From: Peromyscus leucopus
Lineage: Eukaryota > Chordata > Mammalia > Rodentia > Cricetidae
Length of the DNA stretch: 64,000 nucleotides
NCBI RefSeq assembly: GCF_004664715.2
Contig: NC_051072.1
Location: 35,683,642-35,747,641 of the forward strand
Reading direction: 5' to 3'
Position numbers and translations under genes: made by a program. Of the stretch, positions 12,686-22,690 are shown one piece after another; the first letter of the stretch is position 1, and each line of letters begins with the position of its first letter. The notes beneath the pieces were generated by a model. It searched no databases and had not been told where the DNA came from. It saw nothing but the letters and a program-made list of their open reading frames with translations.

Positions 12686-15600
12686 AAGAAAAAGATTTTA
12701 AAGAGGTAGAATCCTAGAACTCAGGCAATTTCACTTACTCCCTGAGCAGAACACTTGACCATGATGGAACAGATTGCAATTGAAAATTCAGAGAGCATGT
12801 TGATCTGCATGGGTTTATTAGCCTGCGGCAGTGGAGAGAAAAATAACGAAAACATTTCGAAGTCCGTAGCTAGTGGAGGAACTGGGTGAAAAGTAAACGA
12901 GTACTAGAAATCTCAGCCTTCAACCTTCATCGGAGTCTACCTTCCTGGGAGGTGTTTGTCCCTCACAGTTGTCCTTGGGAGACCTGTTTACAGACACACC
13001 CACTTTGTTGTGATCCTAGGGACTTTGTATCCTCCTCGCCCTCCAGAGCTTTGGGTTTAGTGGGCATGTTGGATTTGAATTTGAATCAGTCCTAAGAAAT
13101 CTAATCCAATCCCCTGAGAAATCCCATCTGCATTCTGATTTCGAAATAGGCAAACTTTTCAGCACATAGGGCTGGAATTCCCAAAATAAGCTCTTTGGGT
13201 AGAAACTGAGCAGTGATTCCAGGCAGGCAGTCACAGGTCGGCCCCAAGCAGACTCTCCCCGCTGGAGTCATGGGCACATCCTCTGAACCTGACGGGCACA
13301 TCCTCTGAACCTGACGCAGCCGCTCATTTTATTCGCTTTACACTCCTGTGCCCTTTTCGATTTTTAAGAACACAAATCCATGTGTATACATGTATGTCTT
13401 TCTGTTATATCCTGCCTTGATCTCATTTTCCAGTAGCAAAGTTGGAGTTTTATCAGGAATAAAAGTAATTCTTTTTTTGGGGTTTTAAGACAAGACTTTT
13501 CTATGGAACTCAGTTTGTAATAATCCTGCCTCTGCCTCCCATGAAGGGAACTGCACTGACATATATTTCTTCCTCTTCTTTGTTCTTTTTTCCTTGTTTT
13601 TGTTGTTGGTTTGGTTGGGGTTTTATTTTATTTTATTTTTTGGTGTGTGTGTGCGGCTCTCTACCACTGAGCTACATACATCTCTAGGTCATTTTTAGCA
13701 CGTCCTTGTTCTAAGAAATTATTTGAAAAGGCTTTCATAAATACACTACAATAGGAAATATCTGTACTACACAAATGGTTCCAACATGCAGCTGAAACTC
13801 CCCCAAACAAAATCATTTCTATTTCCATCACTGGCTATGAATGTACTCATGTATATTTGGTTGATATGTAGTAGGCCCAATCTTCCTAAAATGAATCTCC
13901 CCACACAGATGAGCGAGTGGGAAACCAAGTCCTCACCTTATTCATTTAAACCCCTATCATTGTTGGAAAGATGCAACAGCTCAGCCGGGTGGTGTTGGCG
14001 CACGCCTTCCTTTAATCCCAGCACTCAGGAGGCAGAGGCAGGCAGATCTCTGTGAGTTCGAGGCCAGCCTGGTCTACAGAGTGAGATACAGGACAGGCAC
14101 CAAAACTACACAGAGAAACCTTGTCTTGAAAACCCAAAAAGAAAAAAAGATGCAACAGGTCTAGAAAGGAAGCACACTGACAGAGAGGCCAGTGACTCGT
14201 GATGAGATTCACTGGGGCCTCCATCGCTCCACCTGGCCCTACACAGGTCTCCTTGGAGTCTCTCCTTGATCTTTGATGCATGTGACATACATCATCTCCT
14301 GCTCTGACTGGTGGGTTTGGACATCATGGTGTTACCTCCATTTTCTTTGCTATTTTAGGTTTCCTAGAGGCCACACTCCCACCGTGGTTTTAGGAGCACA
14401 TTCTCTTTCAAAGAATGAGCCCATGAAACAAACATTCGAGATTAAAAAACTCATCCCATTCTCAAGATCTCCGTCAGGTTACTCATCACACGATATCATG
14501 CTAATAAAGGTGAGTGGATATGCCTCCCTCGATCTCTTCAATATTTGCATACAGGATCACTCAGTTAATTAACTACGTGAAAGCATTCTGGTAGCACCCT
14601 CCCCGTGTTTGAGGTAACTGTGATAGTCTATGAAGGCCCACGTTAGCTCACGTACTCCCCTGAAAGAAAAACAAAAGCCACAAATGCATTAGAGCTATGT
14701 TTATATGAGAGAAATCAACAGCACTGCTCACTATGCAGAAGAGCAACATGTCAGCAGCCCCAAGGATCCACAGGAAATGCTTTTCCCCCAATGCTTTTCC
14801 CATTAGCGACTGAAAACTACCACAGTCATTTATGTCACAGAGCCAACCAAGTGACCTCAGGGAATCAGAAGAAGCTACAACTTAGTCTAGACCATACTTG
14901 GTCCAGTCCAAATGTAGTCTAGCCCGTACTCAAGGCCCTCTCCAGCAGGAAGCAGCCCAGCCCACAAAGTCATGACCTATACATGGCGTTCCACAGAAAA
15001 CCATCCAATACAGGGCAAAGGCCAGTTTGCTCAAGACTGGGTGGAACTCCTACTCTGTATATGTTCCCGTCCCCAAACATCAGTGAGCTCCATGGAGAAT
15101 GGAAAGCACATTCAGATAAAGCAATAGCCAAAAAATGCAGCTGCAGACCATCATCAACGTACATTCGAGAGGAAGAGACGCCTTCCTGAGGCAGAGGGAC
15201 CACACATCCAATGCACAGTCAAATGGGGTCTAATTGCAGGAAACCACTGGGGAGGAATAATTTACTCTTTTTTTTTTTTAATCTTTCAGCTTCACACTGC
15301 TGCAGAACTCAACAAGCATGTCAAACTGCTTCAACTGCGATCCAAAAACTATCTTAGAGATGGAACCAAATGCCAGGTGACTGGCTGGGGAGCCACCAAC
15401 CCAGATCAGCTAAAATCCTCTGACACCCTGCAAGAAGTCACTGTTAGCATCATAAGCAGAAAGCGCTGTAACAGCCAGAGCTATTACAACCGCAACCCTG
15501 TTATAACCAGGGACATGATATGTGCAGGAGATGCCAAGGGCCAAAAGGACTCCTGCCAGGTAGGCATCCTCATTCAGAGTGGTATCTCTGACTATGGTGG

Positions 15601-17647
15601 CCACGGAACTGCAGTCACTTCCGCATTTTCTGACCCTGCGGGGAGGCATGGAGAGTAGGAGGGCACGATTCTGAAAATTCACTGTCCACTCCTGTAGCGT
15701 CCTCTACTCTCGCATATCTACTAATGTGAACTTCTCCAGCATTTAAGCTGCTTTCATTAAATGCTTGCTCATCAGACAACAGACTGTATCTTTACGGGTG
15801 TCCACTGAAGGACATTCTCATCCTTAGAAAGTCTACCAGCCCTGAGGTCACAAGTAGAAGATAACTGACCCCCCCCAAAAAAAGGACCATCTTTTAAAGT
15901 GATCATTAGAGGGGACTGAAAGATACATGTGCCAGAAACTCAGAAGTACAGCATATGTTTCTTAAACAACATGGACTTCTAAGACAAAACGCCATCAGTT
16001 GCATGGCTTAAAGCCTACAAAAATTTGTTTTTCACTGTTCTGAGAGTTGTAACGTTCAGATAAGGATGGTAGTAAAATCGGTGTCTCATGAGGGGTGCAT
16101 TCTGCTTCATAGCTTGTCTCTTTTCACCCCAGCTTCCTGGCAGAGGTAGGGAGTCTCTAGGGCTTGTTTTGATCAGGGCTTTAACCTCATTCAGGAAAAC
16201 CCCCGCTGCATGATCTCACAAATCCCTACCTCAACTGGTAACCCTTGGGAGACTGGACTGCTCCACATGATGTAGGGGACACAAACACTCAGACCATAGA
16301 CTGGCTAACAAAAAGGAACCATTGTTCTCTTTCAGAATCCTTTGTGTACGGAGATGGTGAGAAAACATTTGGTACACATTTTAGATGACTAATAAGTAGC
16401 ATAGATGGCATATTGATTTTAAGTTATTCTTACACTGTGGTTATTTATCTACTTATTTTGTGTCTGGGCATATAAATGCATGCCACAGCACACACATGGA
16501 GGCCAGAGGACAACTTACGGGAAGTTCCTCCTTCCAGCATGTGGGTCCTAAGGGTGGAACTCAGACCATCAGACTTGGTGACAAGCACCCTTACCCACTG
16601 AGCTATATCTTGCTGGTCCCAGATTACTAATTTTTAAAAAAGAAGAGTTTAATATCACACCCTACTAGAGTAAGCCTTACTGGGTCGGTTCATTAAGCCT
16701 CCAAAACTTCCCGAGACCACTACCCTCCTAACCAGGTGAGCATCTCTAACTAGCCCTGAAGAGGCCCTGCACTTTGCCATGTGACCGGCAGCCGAGACAG
16801 GCACTGGTGAAAGCCAGCTCTTTGACCAAAAGGCCATACCGTCTCCTCTATGACTGCTCCACTTGTGACAGAATCCAGTTCCGTGCTTCGTTAGAGTGGG
16901 TCCTGTGTAATCACCCAGGGGCAGGTGGTTACACACCCAGTGCCATCTTCAAATGTGTGCTGGTGACAAATTAAAAAAAAAAAAAAGGAAAAGATGACGG
17001 GAAGTGCAACACAGCTCCATCCATCACACCATTTACCGTGTTCCGGTTTTCTCTTCTGCTGCTCCCCACAACAATCTGATCCCAAGCCCACTGGTGTCTA
17101 ACTGACACTCACAATTTCGAGGCTTATTTTATCTCAGTGGATAATTTCAAACTCTAGGTCTGCCTGTTCTTTAACTAGCAAAGCTCAGAAGCCACTGATT
17201 CCCAAAGGGAGGTATTGACACAGACAGGGGGCAGAGGGACAGAGGCATAAAATGGGCAGAGAGACAAATCCATGGTTATAGGCAGAGATGCAAACAGAGA
17301 GAGAAGCAGGGATAGACAGACAGACAGACAGACAGACGCAGAGGCCTATTCTGAATAAGGGGCTATGCTGGGTACTCTGGATCACGAAGAAATCAAAGAC
17401 TCTGTTAGTAACACTAGAAAACAACAGTGCATTTAGGAAACCTCAGCAGCTTCTCACTAAATATCTGCTGGTTTTCCTTTTCCAGGGAGATTCAGGGGGC
17501 CCCTTGGTCTGCAAAGGTGTCTTCCATGCCATAGTCTCAGGGGGCCGTAAATGCGGCATTGCCAACAAGCCCGGAATCTACACCCTCTTGACTAAGAAAT
17601 ACCAGAGCTGGATCAAAAGCAAGCTTGCCCCGTCAAGTGCAAAGTGA
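8201..17647 (+). CDS. Gzmk: Granzyme K, serine protease, five coding exons
   Basis: Join of 8201-8261, 8510-8657, 14359-14509, 15290-15559 and 17486-17647 gives 263 residues; human granzyme K has 264. Granzyme K is a trypsin-like (S1A) protease stored in granules of cytotoxic T and NK cells. Seen in the sequence: a hydrophobic signal peptide (about residues 1-20), an activation peptide ending in Glu25, mature start IIGG at 26-29, His66 in LTAAHC, Asp115 in HDIMLIK, Ser213 in GDSGGP, and Asp207 six residues before the serine, which predicts cleavage after Lys or Arg. The stretch [13 protein letters not shown] (78-90) and the C-terminal [10 protein letters not shown] match granzyme K rather than granzyme A. 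All introns are GT-AG with phases 1, 2, 0, 0, the usual granzyme layout. Residue 210, just before GDSGG, is Gln where human has Lys. No frameshift or stop is seen, so the gene looks intact. Confidence 0.97.
8510..8657 (+). CDS. Gzmk: Gzmk exon 2 (activation site and catalytic His)
   Basis: Acceptor tattacag|g. Encodes residues 21-69 and two bases of codon 70. It contains the cleavage point before IIGG, the Cys51/Cys67 pair expected to form the His-loop disulfide, and His66 in LTAAHC. The donor is TG|GTGAGT. The following intron is about 5.7 kb, the largest in the gene, and is filled with SINEs and simple repeats. Confidence 0.96.
9487..9718 (+). repeat. B2 SINE in Gzmk intron 2
   Basis: Head ggggctggaaaaatggctcg, body agtgccctcttctgatctct and an A-rich tail with aataaatct. 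Confidence 0.85.
9720..9900 (+). repeat. B1 SINE in Gzmk intron 2
   Basis: Directly follows the B2. Contains tttaatcccagtactcagga and gttcaaggccaggctgatct, with a (CAAAA)n-rich tail. Confidence 0.9.
10437..10530. repeat. (TAA)n run followed by a GA-rich stretch
   Basis: Perfect TAA triplets to 10478, then about 50 bp of gggagg/gagagg purines. Confidence 0.9.
10568..10735 (+). repeat. B1 SINE with perfect target duplication (intron 2)
   Basis: Flanked by identical 16-bp duplications (10552-10567 and 10736-10751, aaaaaaggtcttagag). Intact B1 body and poly(A) tail. Confidence 0.95.
11029..11096. repeat. (TC)n microsatellite in intron 2
   Basis: About 30 uninterrupted CT units, then gtctctttct. 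Confidence 0.95.
11163..11270 (+). repeat. Diverged B1 fragment
   Basis: Contains gccaggtatggtggcac, a truncated middle, and a (GAAA)n tail. Confidence 0.6.
11498..11580 (-). repeat. ID-type SINE (antisense)
   Basis: Complement of a tRNA-derived ID element: gctaggcaagtactctcgta then ccactgagtgacatccccag. Confidence 0.8.
12480..12685 (+). repeat. B3 SINE fragment followed by an alternating GC/GT tract
   Basis: B3-like body at about 12485-12600 (gaaagttgttctctgacctc), then 12609-12682 with gcgcatgcgcgtgtgtgtgc and long GT alternation. Confidence 0.75.
13485..13690 (-). repeat. Decayed B1 and ID remnants (antisense)
   Basis: 13485-13560 resembles an antisense B1 (cctgcctctgcctccc). 13640-13690 has the antisense ID phrase taccactgagctacat. 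Both are heavily decayed. Confidence 0.5.
13980..14145 (+). repeat. B1 SINE with perfect target duplication (intron 2)
   Basis: Flanked by 13-bp perfect duplications aaagatgcaacag (13967-13979 and 14146-14158). Its 3' wording accaaaactacacagagaaa is typical of cricetid-type B1. Confidence 0.95.
14359..14509 (+). CDS. Gzmk: Gzmk exon 3 (catalytic Asp)
   Basis: Acceptor tattttag|g completes the split codon for Trp70. Encodes residues 71-120, including the granzyme K-like [15 protein letters not shown] stretch, a basic patch (KQTFEIKK) and Asp115 in HDIMLIK. The donor is AAG|GTGAGT at phase 0. A B1 SINE lies about 210 bp upstream in intron 2. Confidence 0.96.
15290..15559 (+). CDS. Gzmk: Gzmk exon 4 (core beta-barrel, S1 Asp)
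   Basis: A T-rich tract and ctttcag acceptor precede 90 whole codons (residues 121-210). Contains CQVTGWGAT (the conserved GWG), [17 protein letters not shown] and [14 protein letters not shown] with the pocket residue Asp207. The last codon is CAG (Gln210); human granzyme K reads DSCK here. The donor CAG|GTAGGC is acceptable though not optimal. Confidence 0.96.
16455..16622 (-). repeat. B3 SINE (antisense) in intron 4
   Basis: Contains the complementary B3 phrases ggaggccagaggacaactta and gggtggaactcagaccatca, ending ttacccactgagctatatct. Confidence 0.75.
17314..17340. repeat. (GACA)n in intron 4
   Basis: About six perfect GACA units preceding gcagagg. Confidence 0.9.
17486..17647 (+). CDS. 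Gzmk: Gzmk exon 5 (catalytic Ser and stop)
   Basis: Acceptor tttccag|GGA opens directly on GDSGGP with Ser213. Encodes residues 211-263 ending LAPSSAK, then TGA at 17645-17647. SGG at 228-230 and the GIYTLLTKK stretch are as in other granzyme K proteins. Downstream 3' UTR runs about 180-200 bp to the first polyadenylation signals. Confidence 0.96.
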   Translation, partial: GDSGGPLVCKGVFHAIVSGGRKCGIANKPGIYTLLTKKYQSWIKSKLAPSSAK

Positions 17648-17820
17648 GATGCAAACAGTCTTCTTGGATCTGCCAGCCACTTGCTTCTTTTTCGGGGACA
17701 TGCTCAAAGATCGACTTCATCTGCAGATGTCACTGGCTGTAGGAGGACGGTGGGACAGCTCAGGCATATTTCTGTGCCTTAAAAACTCACTTCATTTATT
17801 GATGTCTATAGACAGCAGTA

Positions 17821-17930
17821 AATAAATAAATGGCTGAATTTGAGATAAAAAAAAAATTAAAAAAGAACCATGATCTTTTCTATGTGTATTAATGATTTCT
17901 TTTTACTACGTTCGTTTCATTCTAAATAAA
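17821..17930 (+). terminator. Gzmk: Gzmk polyadenylation signals
   Basis: Overlapping AATAAA hexamers at 17821-17826 and 17825-17830 lie about 175 bp after the stop, followed by A-rich and then GT/T-rich sequence. A further AATAAA is at 17925-17930. The first pair is the likelier main site; the second would add roughly 100 nt. Confidence 0.7.
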
Positions 17931-17965
17931 ATGTGGAAGTCTGTCTTTGTCTTTATAGTAATATG

Positions 17966-18805
17966 TGTAGATGAATTTCTAAATGGTCTTAATAAATAAA
18001 AAACACAGAACCAGAAATTTGGGTTAAAGCCTGAGAGAAAAATCAGAGGAATGCTGTGGATATCGCTCTATATAAATAAAACACTGGCCAGTGACCAGGA
18101 AGTATAGGCGGGACAAGGAGAGAGGAGAATTGAGGGAAACAGGAAGAAGGAGGGGGAGACACTGCCAGCCACTGCCAGGACAAGCAGCATGTAAAGATGC
18201 CGGTAAGCCACGAGCCACGTGGCAAGGTATAGATTTATAAAAATGGGTTAATTTAAGATATAAGAACAGTTAGCAACAAGCCTGCCACGGCCATACAGTT
18301 TATAAGTAATATAAGCATCTGAGTGATTATTTTATACGTGGGTTGTGGGACTCCAGGACTTGGTGGGATCTGGAGAGAAGCCCTCCAGCAACAGAGGAAT
18401 ACAATAAACCATGAGCTAACCTCACCTCACCAACTCCTCAGCTTCCAAAGAGAGCAACTTCCTCCCAGGCTTATATGCCTTGCTATTCTGTCATCTGATT
18501 TGCTCTCTGTCTAGCTATATCACTTCCTCTTCCTGGCCAGCTCTGTCACTTCCTGTCTGTACAGACCTCCAGGTCTCTATGGTTGGTACTGGGATTAAAG
18601 GCATGTATCACCACACTTGACTCTGTTCCCTAGTGTGGCCTTGAACACACAGAGACCATGCCTGCTAAGGAATAGGACGAAGGGCATGTGCGACCCCTGC
18701 CTGACTTCTTTGTTTACTTAAAATGTCTTGCTAGTTCCTCTGATCTCCAGGCAAACTATTTATTAAAGCACAAATAAAGTATCAGCACAAATAAAATATC
18801 ACCAA
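17966..18805 (-). mobile_element. B1-bearing composite LTR-like element (copy A), interrupted
   Basis: Starts tgtagatgaatttctaaatg, a sequence shared in complement with the end of the element at 62752-63235. It resumes after the nested LTR and ends near tattaaagcacaaataaagt. An embedded antisense B1-like segment (tgggattaaaggcatgtatc) sits at about 18590-18650. It begins within 40 bp of the second Gzmk polyadenylation signal. Confidence 0.7.
18052..18393 (+). mobile_element. Solo LTR (ERVK-like) nested in composite element A
   Basis: 342-bp block with TG...CA ends (TGCTGTGG ... CAGCAACA) between perfect 6-bp duplications gaggaa at 18046-18051 and 18394-18399. Homologous to the LTR at 374-762. 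No internal viral sequence is present, so this is a recombined solo LTR. Confidence 0.9.
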
Positions 18806-19891
18806 AAATGTCCACCCTGCTTCCATTCATTCTCCTCAAAGGGCAATGAGGCGTCTACATGAGGCAATAATGGTACCTCCTCCAACTACGCTCGTGTTGG
18901 GATTTCTGCCAACTCATCACATGCTATTAGGATGCTTTTAGTTATTGTAAGAACTTTTAAGGTGCTTTCAATGTGTTAAATGCTTTTTTAAATGAGTGTT
19001 TAATTATATGATACAGTATTAACAACTACAGATACTCAAATATAACAGATCTTCAGAGTTTATTCATCCTGGAAATTGAAACTTTATACTCAGTGAAGAT
19101 TAACCTCCTGTTTTCCTCATTCCTCATCCCCTACCAACTGCCACTCTGCTCTAAGTGTCTGTGAATTTTAGTACTATTGTGAAAATAATAAACAGAAATA
19201 CAAGCTCAATGCAAAAACTATCACCATGGTATACACAAATATTTGGGTAGTAACTGTTGATTCATGCCACACTCTGCTCCAGAAAGAGTTTAGTTAGATG
19301 TATAAAATACCTGCAACAGAACAAAACACAGAATTAAAAATCAGTGAGAGACGATTAGGGGAGAAAGGGGGAAATGAAAGCAAGAGAGAGGAGGGGAGGG
19401 GAGGGGAGGGGAAGAGAGGGGGAAGAGGAGGGGTGGCCACATGGCACTCTTCTACAATGAGTTTCTGTCCGAACATTTGCTAGGAAGATTTTCATATGGC
19501 CTTGTGCTTTGGCCCAGAAAGAACAATAAGTTATATGAATTATGGTGTCAAGGAAACAAAATTAAGTTTCTTGTACAAAACTAAGACTAGACAGAACTGT
19601 CTTCCACGATCCTTTTAAGGACACTGTGACAATCTGTATATCATATGTCACATGAGACCCATAAATTTGTGCGATTTTTAGATGCTAATAAAAATGAATA
19701 TGAAATGAGACAATAAAAATAAAACTTTAAGAGGATTCTCTGCCATGTTTCCCAGACCTCTACTAACTATATCAGTGTCTAAAACCATGAGATTATTTGT
19801 TATGCAGATTGTATTGACCTTTTGCCCCCAAATTCTGGTTGAATGGACTTAAAAGTAGACCTGGAAGTCAGAAGTATTTAAAAAGAAGTCA
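18806..19891. other. Intergenic with a G-rich tract
   Basis: No gene. 19375-19432 is purine-rich and includes four GGGG runs separated by single A at 19393-19411. Confidence 0.6.
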
Positions 19892-20020
19892 GTTAGCCAG
19901 GTGTGGTGACGCATGCCTGCAACCCCAGCACAAGGCACACTTCAGCAAAAGGAGCAAGAGTTTGAGGCCAGCCTGGACCTCAAAGAAAGTTCTTGTCTAA
20001 AAAATAAATAAAAATAAAAA
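19892..20020 (+). repeat. Diverged B1/B4 SINE
   Basis: Contains ccaggtgtggtgacgcatgc and gtttgaggccagcctggacc, with an (AAATA)n tail. Confidence 0.7.
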
Positions 20021-20462
20021 CATCAGCTGATTCTAATAAATTGGAAAATCTAGAAGAAACTGGTAATATGTAACCTTTATAACATCTTACAAGAAGATGA
20101 CACTAAGTGGTAGGGATTTTTTTTTTAAAGCATACATACAAATTCTGCATTGTAAACTAGTGATTTATAACCAAGGTTCAAGTCCCTGGAGGACCTTAGC
20201 TGTGTTGGGTTGTCAACACTCCCTGATGAGACTTGTGACATTTCTAATTTGAATGGAGGACTCTGGTGGGGAATGAGGAGTTTCTTCCGGCTCAAGAGGG
20301 CCGCTTTTAACCTCATCTAGGGATGTTTGTTTCCAGGGGACAGCGCCTTCAAGCTCTCTCGCATGCATTTAGAAATGGATGATTTTTGTCTGTTTCTATG
20401 TTTCTTGTCATAGTTCTTGGAAATCATGAATGAGTACCGCCCTGTACTAGGGAGGACGACAG

Positions 20463-20766
20463 GGGCTGGGAGATGGCTCAGTGGTAGGAGCACTTGCTGA
20501 GCATAGGTGAGGACCTGAGTTCCCTGGTAGCCAAATAAAAGCTGGCCAGAGCCTGCGGGCCTGCAATCCCAGCCTCAGAGGGCCAGAGACAAGAGGATCA
20601 GTGGGGGTTACTGGCCAGCAGCCTAGCCCAGAACAAACAAACAAAAACCAGTGAGTTCCAGATCCTAGCTCAGGGGAAGAAGTGGAGAGCGATAAAGAGG
20701 GCCAGTGAAGTCCTTCCCTGACTTCTGTGAGCCTGTGCACATGTCCATACCTGTACACATGCGTAC

Positions 20767-20822
<56 letters not shown>
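20463..20822 (+). repeat. B4 SINE with (CA)n tail
   Basis: tRNA-like head (ggctgggagatggctcagtg) joined to a B1-like part, ending in (CA)n at 20767-20820, the usual B4 composition. Confidence 0.75.
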
Positions 20823-21128
20823 TTTAAGACCCAGAAAATTAAAAAGTGAACTAAGTAAAATTCTAGACCTGCTTTAAAAATGAAACACAGAAGCAAATGT
20901 CTTTAGATATCCCAGTTTATATTATCTAGCTTCACCAAAAGCATTGAGCATGAAAAATTCTGATTGTTAAACAACCGGGCTATGTTGTATAATGAAAAGG
21001 AAACATTGTAGACTCTCTGGTCTCACCATTAAAATAATAATAGTTCTGTATCTATTACCTCTAAAACTTGAAACCATATCATCATAAATCTATAACCAAG
21101 AAGACTGTGATTTTCCCTCAGCCACTTG

Positions 21129-21340
21129 ATGAAACTCTGGGAAGCTGGCCCTAAAAACTTCGAGTTGTGTTTTATTTCAGGCTCCACGCTTCGAGCATCT
21201 CCTAACAACGCGTTAGACCAGAACACACTGGGAACGACGAAGCTCCCTTCAACAACCACGGCGGAGCTGGCAACCCTGTAAAGGGACCAATGGTGTGTTG
21301 TGACAAGCCCATTGGTCGTCCACTGTCAAAGGCATCCTTC
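21129..21340. promoter_or_regulatory. CpG-bearing, CCAAT-containing patch (candidate)
   Basis: CpGs are concentrated from 21160 to 21360, with two CCAAT-type boxes in inverted arrangement (accaatggtg at about 21288 and cccattggtc at about 21309). Both strands are open here: 21129-21284 (+, 51 codons) and 21029-21259 (-, 76 codons). On the minus strand a donor-like GAG|GTAATA follows. A promoter, an unannotated first exon or an old transposon are all possible. Confidence 0.3.
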
Positions 21341-22254
21341 ATCCTTTACGGGAGGGAGCGTTTTGCTAAACACACCAAAGTTTTCCCCAACATAGTCTAA
21401 AACAATATGTAGTGTTTTAATTTGGTGGGTGAGTCTTTGAACGTTTACATGATTCTATCTATGGTCTCAAAAGGAGGCTCGGAGCTAACTGGAGGCAAAT
21501 ACTCAGATTTTAAAAGTGCTCGAGGATTTCAGGGAAGAGTGGTTTGCCTGGTCATTTGGAGTCTTCCCACTTTCTTTTCTGGGCCATGTGAGTTTACCAC
21601 AGATGTAAAAGATGGCCTTGTTTTTGTCCACCCTGCCTCAGTAAAGTGGACAGCACTAACACTGAGTTAAGTCCAAACACAATTTGAAAAATAAACCAAT
21701 ACTGATTCAGATAAGCCATGAATCCAGCCTAGGAGTGGGGAGCAGAAGTCTTCCAACTCTGTGTTCACAATCTCAGCTCATTCTGAAATGATGTGGAGAC
21801 CAGTGCTTAGAGCTTCATTGCTTTAGGAACTATCCAGTAAAAGGGAGGCCATTCTCGGTCAATCTGAACAGCTCTCTGCTGAGATTTTCAATGTGGTCCT
21901 GGAAACCTGACTGGGCTGGTGAGGGAATGAAGGGTAGACAGGTATCCAGAAAGCTGGGATCGGGTAGGCTGCAGACACTGTGATAGACTCACACCAACTC
22001 TGCAACAACTTCGACCCTCGGGCATGTGCGTGATGGACAGCACAGGAAGAGGGCTGGGCTGGGCTCCGTGCGAGGTCCCTGGAGGTGAGCAGTCTCGAGG
22101 ACTAGACATCCAAGCGGAGGAAGCTTCAGTTGCTAGTGTTTGCACACACTGCCAGCCTCCGCACTTGGACCAACAGAGAAGGCTTGGCTGTCCCTCTCAG
22201 CCTCACCCTGGGGGAAGGCCTGGCCGAATTCCCATTGGTCTGAGACACTGTTGT

Positions 22255-22278
22255 TTGACATGGCCGTGACCATGTCAA
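22255..22278. repeat. Perfect 9-bp inverted repeat
   Basis: TTGACATGG and CCATGTCAA separated by six bases. Confidence 0.8.
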
Positions 22279-22394
22279 CAATACACACTAACTCTGGACT
22301 TCGTCCACCCTAGATTCATTCACTCCAGACCTCTTCTGCTCCCGGAAGCTTCTCCCTCTGATCCAGCTGTGACTTTGGGAAACGACACTGCCAT

Positions 22395-22690
22395 GAACTG
22401 AATTACTCCCCACTCCGAATTCAAACCCATGGGCCGATGTCCTGTCTGTCGCTGTATTTGGAGATAGAGTCTCTAACGAGGTAAACGGAGTTAAATATGA
22501 TCATAGGGTAGAAGCCTAGTGAGAGATAAATGCTCTTGTTAGAAGGACACCACATGGAGACAGTGACAAGGTGACCGTATAGAAACCAGGAAGAGGGCCT
22601 TCCTCAGAAAACAAATCGATCTTGGATTTCCTAGACTCCAGAACTTGAAAAGTAAATTTTATCATTTAAGATATATCTACATAAAAGCCA
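22395..22690. repeat. Ancient mammalian LTR-like repeat
   Basis: Diverged sequence with the order gaatt-tccc, gtatttggagatagagtctc, gttaaat-gatcatagg and a late ctccagaact. This resembles an old mammalian MaLR-type LTR. Family naming is tentative. Confidence 0.45.

Noticed and set aside
13272..13315. 22-bp tandem duplication (gggcacatcctctgaacctgac twice, shortened here)
   Set aside because: Simple local duplication in intron 2 with no sign of function.
15410..15682. Antisense frame over Gzmk exon 4
   Set aside because: Shadow of the coding exon.
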